Shown here: piece after piece, positions 5,755-8,440 of the stretch
Layout of the letters: the number at the start of each line of letters is the position of its first letter
How positions within the stretch are numbered: the first letter of the stretch is position 1
Assembly: GCA_008975185.1 (NCBI GenBank)
Contig: BFAU01000081.1
Coordinates: 1 to 8,440 of the forward strand
Source of the DNA: a bacterium MnTg04
Lineage (GTDB): Bacteria; Pseudomonadota; Gammaproteobacteria; Steroidobacterales; MnTg04
Direction: 5' to 3'
DNA: 8,440 nt
Translations under genes and position numbers: made by a program
Notes under the pieces: generated by a model
Database searches by the model: none
What the model was told of the DNA's origin: nothing
What the model saw: the letters and a program-made list of their open reading frames with translations, nothing else

Positions 5755-5940
5755 GGGCTCGTGAAAGCGTTACCGGAATGCTTTGGCGGGGGACGTAGCT
5801 AAGCGTCCAAAAAGAAATTCCAGGGGACTGAGGTTCCCGAGCCGGTATCGGGCTAAGTCATGGACTACGTCGGTGGCTAAGCCGGGGGCCGAGTTGGAAC
5901 AGACCGGGACAGAAGCGATTCACCTCGCGGATGAACTGGA
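5755..5940 (+). ncRNA. Putative HEARO/omega-RNA-like scaffold within the larger RNA
   Basis: Within the larger transcript this segment forms one unit: the stem GGCTCG/CGAGCC closes a multibranch of two or three hairpins, followed by single-stranded conserved-looking stretches (GGCTAAG twice, at 5851-5857 and 5875-5881, and GGAACAGACC) and a small hairpin GCGA/TCGC. A 7-nt complementarity between GACGTAG (5792-5798) and CTACGTC (5865-5871) could form a pseudoknot, a feature expected of omega RNA scaffolds. In known IscB loci the guide lies just 5' of the scaffold and iscB just 3'. Here a terminator replaces the ORF, as expected of a trans-acting or orphan guide RNA. The identification rests on memory of sequence patterns and was not tested with a covariance model. 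Confidence 0.42.
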
Positions 5941-5956
5941 AAGAGAAAACTGAACG

Positions 5957-5990
5957 GGGGATGAGGTATTCGTACTTCATCCCCTTTTTT
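5957..5990 (+). terminator. Strong rho-independent terminator with UUCG tetraloop
   Basis: Bases 5957-5968 pair with 5973-5984 (12 bp, one G-T wobble) around the loop TTCG (5969-5972), directly followed by TTTTTT (5985-5990). It ends the structured plus-strand RNA. On the minus strand there is no T run after the hairpin, so it would not efficiently serve the convergent amidase gene. Confidence 0.88.
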
Positions 5991-6060
5991 ATTGCCTGCG
6001 TTTTTTACGAGTAGTGCAAACAACGAGCGTAGATACCCGCCGCTCATCGCGGTCTGGTGA

Positions 6061-7635
6061 TTATTCCTCCAGCGAACGGATGAATTGAGGATTTTTCCTG
6101 GCTTTAATGGCTTGTTCCAGCAGGAATGCATACCGGATCAGTTTTTCTTCTGTAAATGGGGCGCCAAGAAAGGTGATGCCGACCGGCAGGCCCAACACTT
6201 CGCCCGCGGGCAGCGAGATCGCCGGGTAGCCGGCGATAGCGGCGGGACCCGAACTGGAAAGGAAATGCCGGTCATGGTCGCCATTGAGGAAGTTCGTCTG
6301 CCATGCCGGCGAATTCGATGGTGCGACGATTGCGTCCAGCGCGTGCCGGCTCAAAACCTCGTCGAGCGCCCGGCGCATCGCCGTGTTGCTGTTCTCCAGG
6401 GCCCGTAAATACTCGGGCTCATCCAGCGTTCCCTTGCCCTCGGCCTGTTCCAGGATGTCCTGACCGAACCAGGGCATCGATTCGTCGGCGTGGTCGCGAT
6501 TAAAGGCGATGATACCGGCCAGTGTATCTGCAGGCGGCTCAACACCGGCGCCTGCGAGATACTGGTTCAGGTTGGTCTTGAACTCATACAAGAAAACTTC
6601 GTATTCAGCGTCATTCGCCAGGTCGGGAACAGCAAAATCGATGGGATCGACAATCGTCGCACCGAGTTCTTTCAGCCGGGCTATGGTCTGCTCGAAAATA
6701 GCCTCTACCCTGGGTCGTTTGCCCGCCGCGCGATACTTTCGCCAGACGCCAATTCGCACGCTGTCGAGGGCTGCCGCACTCAGCCCCGCCGTGTAATCCT
6801 TATCTCCGGGATAGCCCGCGGAAGCGGGATCCGTTGCGTCTTTTTTGGCCATCGCCGACAAAAGCAGCGCCGCGTCCCAGACGCTTCTGGCCATCGGACC
6901 GGCCGTGTCCTGCGTATGAGAGATCGGGATAATTCCGTCGCGGCTGACCAGCCCAACCGTGGGCTTGATGCCGACGACGCCATTGATACCGGATGGGCAT
7001 ATGACCGAGCCGTCAGTCTCGGTACCGATCGCCAGCGGCACCAGCCCCGCCGCAACCGCAACCGCCGACCCGCTCGATGAGCCGCAGGGGTTACGATTCA
7101 GCACATAAGGGTTTTTGGTCTGCCCACCGATCCCGCTCCAGCCGCTGGACGAAGCGGAAGACCTGAAATTGGCCCATTCGCTGAGATTGGTTTTGCCGAG
7201 GATGATCGCGCCCGCTTCCCGCAAAGCCGCAACATGGAACGCATCGTCAGGAGCACGATGACCAGCCAACGCCAATGAACCGGCTGTCGTCGCCATTCGA
7301 TCGCCGGTATCGATATTCGCCTTCAGCACGATTGGAATTCCATGCAGCGGCCCGCGCACCCGGCCTGCCCTGCGCTCATCGTCCAGGGCGGTCGCGATCG
7401 CCAGGGCATCGGGGTTGATCTCGATTATCGAATGAAGTCCGGGTCCGCGGCGATCGATTTCTTCAATGCGTGCGAGCAGGTGAGACACCAGTTCCGCGGA
7501 ACTGAACTCGCCGCCCGTCATCGCCTCCTGAAGCTGGCCGACGGACAGGTATGCTGGGATTGGGTCCGCTTCGTCTTGTGCACAGGCGATAATGCCCGTC
7601 AGAATCGTCGCAATAACTACCAGTCTGATTGTCAT
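6061..7635 (-). CDS. Amidase signature family lipoprotein
   Basis: This exported enzyme of the amidase signature family hydrolyses an amide bond of unknown substrate. From the ATG at 7635 it has 524 residues. A lipoprotein signal ends in IIAC with Cys18; Ala19 and Gln20 do not suggest inner-membrane retention. The Ser-cisSer-Lys triad is complete: Lys105 in VLKANID, Ser186 in CGSSSGSA and Ser210 in GTETDGSVICPS; the 24-residue gap between the serines equals that in fatty acid amide hydrolase. Four starts are possible: GTG 7665, ATG 7647, 7641 and 7635. I chose 7635 because GGGA lies 6 bases upstream and the signal has normal length; 7641 adds Met-Lys and is almost as good. GTG 7665 adjoins a probable -10 and is unlikely. 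It is divergent from the VOC gene, and no amino-acid transporter or peptidase neighbour hints at a substrate. Confidence 0.92.
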   Translation of the reverse strand: MTIRLVVIATILTGIIACAQDEADPIPAYLSVGQLQEAMTGGEFSSAELVSHLLARIEEIDRRGPGLHSIIEINPDALAIATALDDERRAGRVRGPLHGIPIVLKANIDTGDRMATTAGSLALAGHRAPDDAFHVAALREAGAIILGKTNLSEWANFRSSASSSGWSGIGGQTKNPYVLNRNPCGSSSGSAVAVAAGLVPLAIGTETDGSVICPSGINGVVGIKPTVGLVSRDGIIPISHTQDTAGPMARSVWDAALLLSAMAKKDATDPASAGYPGDKDYTAGLSAAALDSVRIGVWRKYRAAGKRPRVEAIFEQTIARLKELGATIVDPIDFAVPDLANDAEYEVFLYEFKTNLNQYLAGAGVEPPADTLAGIIAFNRDHADESMPWFGQDILEQAEGKGTLDEPEYLRALENSNTAMRRALDEVLSRHALDAIVAPSNSPAWQTNFLNGDHDRHFLSSSGPAAIAGYPAISLPAGEVLGLPVGITFLGAPFTEEKLIRYAFLLEQAIKARKNPQFIRSLEE

Positions 7636-7665
7636 TTTCATTCCCATGGGTTTCACACCGCGCAC

Positions 7666-7671
7666 AGTATA
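7666..7671 (-). promoter_or_regulatory. Candidate -10 for the amidase gene
   Basis: On the minus strand TATACT (7671-7666) matches 5 of 6 bases; TTGTGC 19 bases upstream is a poor -35. Transcription would begin near 7659, which excludes the GTG at 7665 as start and leaves the ATGs at 7647, 7641 and 7635. Confidence 0.4.
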
Positions 7672-7677
7672 GATAAT
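7672..7677 (+). promoter_or_regulatory. Candidate -10 for the VOC gene, abutting the opposite -10
   Basis: GATAAT matches 5 of 6 -10 bases and directly follows the candidate -10 of the divergent amidase gene. No good -35 is seen at normal distance. If both are real, RNA polymerase could not occupy the two at once. Confidence 0.28.
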
Positions 7678-7745
7678 GATCTGCTAAACTGCACAACGGC
7701 AATTGTCCGGGTAAATGCGCCCGCACCTGGTAAAGGAGTTTGGTC

Positions 7746-8123
7746 ATGATTGGTTACGTTACACTGGGAACAAACGATATCGAGCGCGCGGCCACATTTT
7801 ATGACGCGCTCCTGGGTGAATTGGGTGCCAGTCGATTCATGGAATCGGAAACCTTTATCGCGTGGAGCGTTTCCCCGACTACGCCGGCCATATCCGTGAT
7901 CAAACCCAATGACGGCAACGCTGCGACCGTCGGCAACGGAGTCATGGTCGCTATCAGCGTCGACTCCCCGGAAAAAGTGGATCAACTGCATGCCAAGGCA
8001 CTGGAACTGGGCGCCGCCGACGAGGGCGCACCGGGTCAACGTGGCGACGGCGGGTTCTACGCGGGTTATTTCAGGGATCTCGATGGCAACAAGCTGAACG
8101 CTTTTTGTATGAGCCAGGGCTGA
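7746..8123 (+). CDS. VOC-superfamily (glyoxalase/bleomycin-resistance-like) protein
   Basis: This 125-residue protein is the size of a single-domain vicinal oxygen chelate protein with two beta-alpha-beta-beta-beta units. Residues 1-25 (MIGYVTLGTNDIERAATFYDALLGE) show the typical first strand, N-D-x-x-R-A and F-Y-D helix; the second unit starts near VMVAISVDSPEKVDQLHAKALELGA (66-90) and ends with the signature GYFRDLDGNKLNAFC (107-121). The family's usual first metal ligand, His near residue 3, is replaced by Tyr4, so a metal-dependent glyoxalase reaction is uncertain. The ATG at 7746 has AGGAG 7 bases upstream; a TTG start two codons earlier is possible but less likely. It is divergent from the amidase gene. 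Substrate unknown. Confidence 0.88.
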   Translation: MIGYVTLGTNDIERAATFYDALLGELGASRFMESETFIAWSVSPTTPAISVIKPNDGNAATVGNGVMVAISVDSPEKVDQLHAKALELGAADEGAPGQRGDGGFYAGYFRDLDGNKLNAFCMSQG

Positions 8124-8158
8124 GCGGCGCCGGATTAGATTCTTCTTAGCGTAAACCC

Positions 8159-8440
8159 TTACTGCATTTCCAGATAGTGTTTTACTTTCTCGACGTCATC
8201 GTTCATCAGGTAGGCGTCGGCATGTTTCCATCCGGTCAGCGTGATCAGGTTGTCCTGGTTCGCGATCAGGTGGCGATCCGATCCATAATCGCCGGTCAAC
8301 CAGCCGGGGACAGCGATGACTGACATGACGCGGACCGGGTGCCCAAGCACGCCGTTCAGTATCGTCGCAAAAGCCTTGAGTGTCTTATTCCAGTCATCGA
8401 GGCTGTACGCGGGCGCGTTCTGACCAAATAAAAGCTTGTT
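8159..8440 (-). CDS. C-terminal part of an unrecognised protein, cut by window edge
   Basis: An open frame of 93 residues runs from the right edge to a TAA at 8161-8159; the N-terminal part lies outside. It reads smoothly as protein: LDDWNKTLKAFATILNGVLGHPVRVMSVIAVPGWLTGDYGS is followed by DNLITLTGWKHADAYLMNDDVEKVKHYLEMQ. The pattern of a strand ending in 'V-x-x-V-P-G-W' and then charged strands recalls the C-terminal side of nuclease-related (NERD) domains, but the match is by eye only and the catalytic part is not in the window. Codon use looks like that of its neighbours. It converges on the VOC gene with 35 bp between stops and no terminator hairpin. The coding call is good; the function is open. 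Confidence 0.7.
   Translation of the reverse strand, partial: NKLLFGQNAPAYSLDDWNKTLKAFATILNGVLGHPVRVMSVIAVPGWLTGDYGSDRHLIANQDNLITLTGWKHADAYLMNDDVEKVKHYLEMQ

Larger units (their letters stand above)
5575..5990 (+). ncRNA. Stand-alone structured RNA of about 415 nt, 3' half HEARO/omega-RNA-like
   Basis: A strong promoter, a GC-rich structured body and a strong terminator frame a region without a credible ORF, so the product is most likely RNA. Stems seen directly: CAACCG/CGGTTG (5579-5584, 5593-5598); GGTCAC/GTGACC (5631-5636, 5646-5651); GTAGAC-GAA-GTCTAC (5657-5671); GGCAG/CTGCC (5703-5707, 5749-5753); GGCTCG/CGAGCC (5756-5761, 5838-5843), enclosing an 8-bp hairpin (5764-5784, one G-U) and GGACG/CGTCC (5791-5808); and GCGA/TCGC (5915-5928). 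The part from about 5755 to 5940, with elements such as CATGGACTACGTC, GGCTAAGCC and GGAACAGACC, resembles from memory the HEARO/omega RNA that guides IscB nucleases. No iscB, tnpA or IS end is present. RNase P RNA was considered and rejected. That this is an RNA gene is well supported; the family is a guess at about even odds. Confidence 0.75.

Noticed and set aside
5575..5990. Group II intron
   Set aside because: No domain V-like hairpin, no GUGYG 5' end and no reverse transcriptase gene were seen.
5877..6131. 84-residue open frame on the minus strand
   Set aside because: It overlaps both the amidase end and the strong terminator in antisense, with no ribosome binding site and a low-complexity, coding-unlike composition.
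1..8440. CRISPR arrays, tRNA genes, IS ends, integrase or toxin-antitoxin genes
   Set aside because: None was seen on either strand by eye; no spaced direct repeats, cloverleaf, terminal inverted repeats or related proteins.

Overview
The window looks like chromosomal DNA of a gammaproteobacterium or close relative, probably environmental. The reasons are a fused chorismate mutase-prephenate dehydrogenase (TyrA), the Mla outer-membrane lipid-transport proteins MlaC and MlaA, two lipoproteins with outer-membrane-type signals, and GGAG/AGGAG ribosome binding sites. There is no insertion sequence, integrase, tRNA, rRNA or CRISPR array. Species-level placement is not possible from the window alone.

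Left part (1-2664): on the minus strand an ArsR-type repressor and an SRPBCC/AHSA1-like gene (cut by the left edge) form a two-gene operon whose ORFs are 2 bases apart. A perfect 9-bp-arm palindrome overlaps the ArsR promoter and start and is probably its operator. Divergent from it is tyrA (tyrosine biosynthesis), which converges on a class I SAM-dependent methyltransferase.

Middle part (2665-4924): a secreted MlaC-like lipid carrier on the plus strand runs tail-to-tail (16 bp between stops) into MlaA/VacJ lipoprotein on the minus strand, preceded on that strand by an NADPH-dependent FMN reductase. The two Mla proteins are partners in retrograde phospholipid transport, but the ABC components mlaFEDB are not present here.

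Non-coding island (4925-6060): more than 1.1 kb with no convincing protein gene. It holds two candidate stand-alone structured RNAs on the plus strand. The first (about 5130-5266) has several perfect stems and ends in a textbook intrinsic terminator. The second (about 5575-5990) has a near-consensus sigma-70 promoter, about 415 nt of GC-rich structured sequence and a 12-bp UUCG-loop terminator. Its 3' half resembles, from memory, the HEARO/omega RNA that guides IscB nucleases, yet no iscB or transposase is nearby. An AT-rich spacer with a consensus DnaA box separates the two RNAs. This island is the most unusual part of the window.

Right part (6061-8440): a minus-strand amidase-signature lipoprotein is divergent from a small VOC/glyoxalase-like protein. 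The VOC gene converges on the C-terminal part of an unrecognised protein cut by the right edge.
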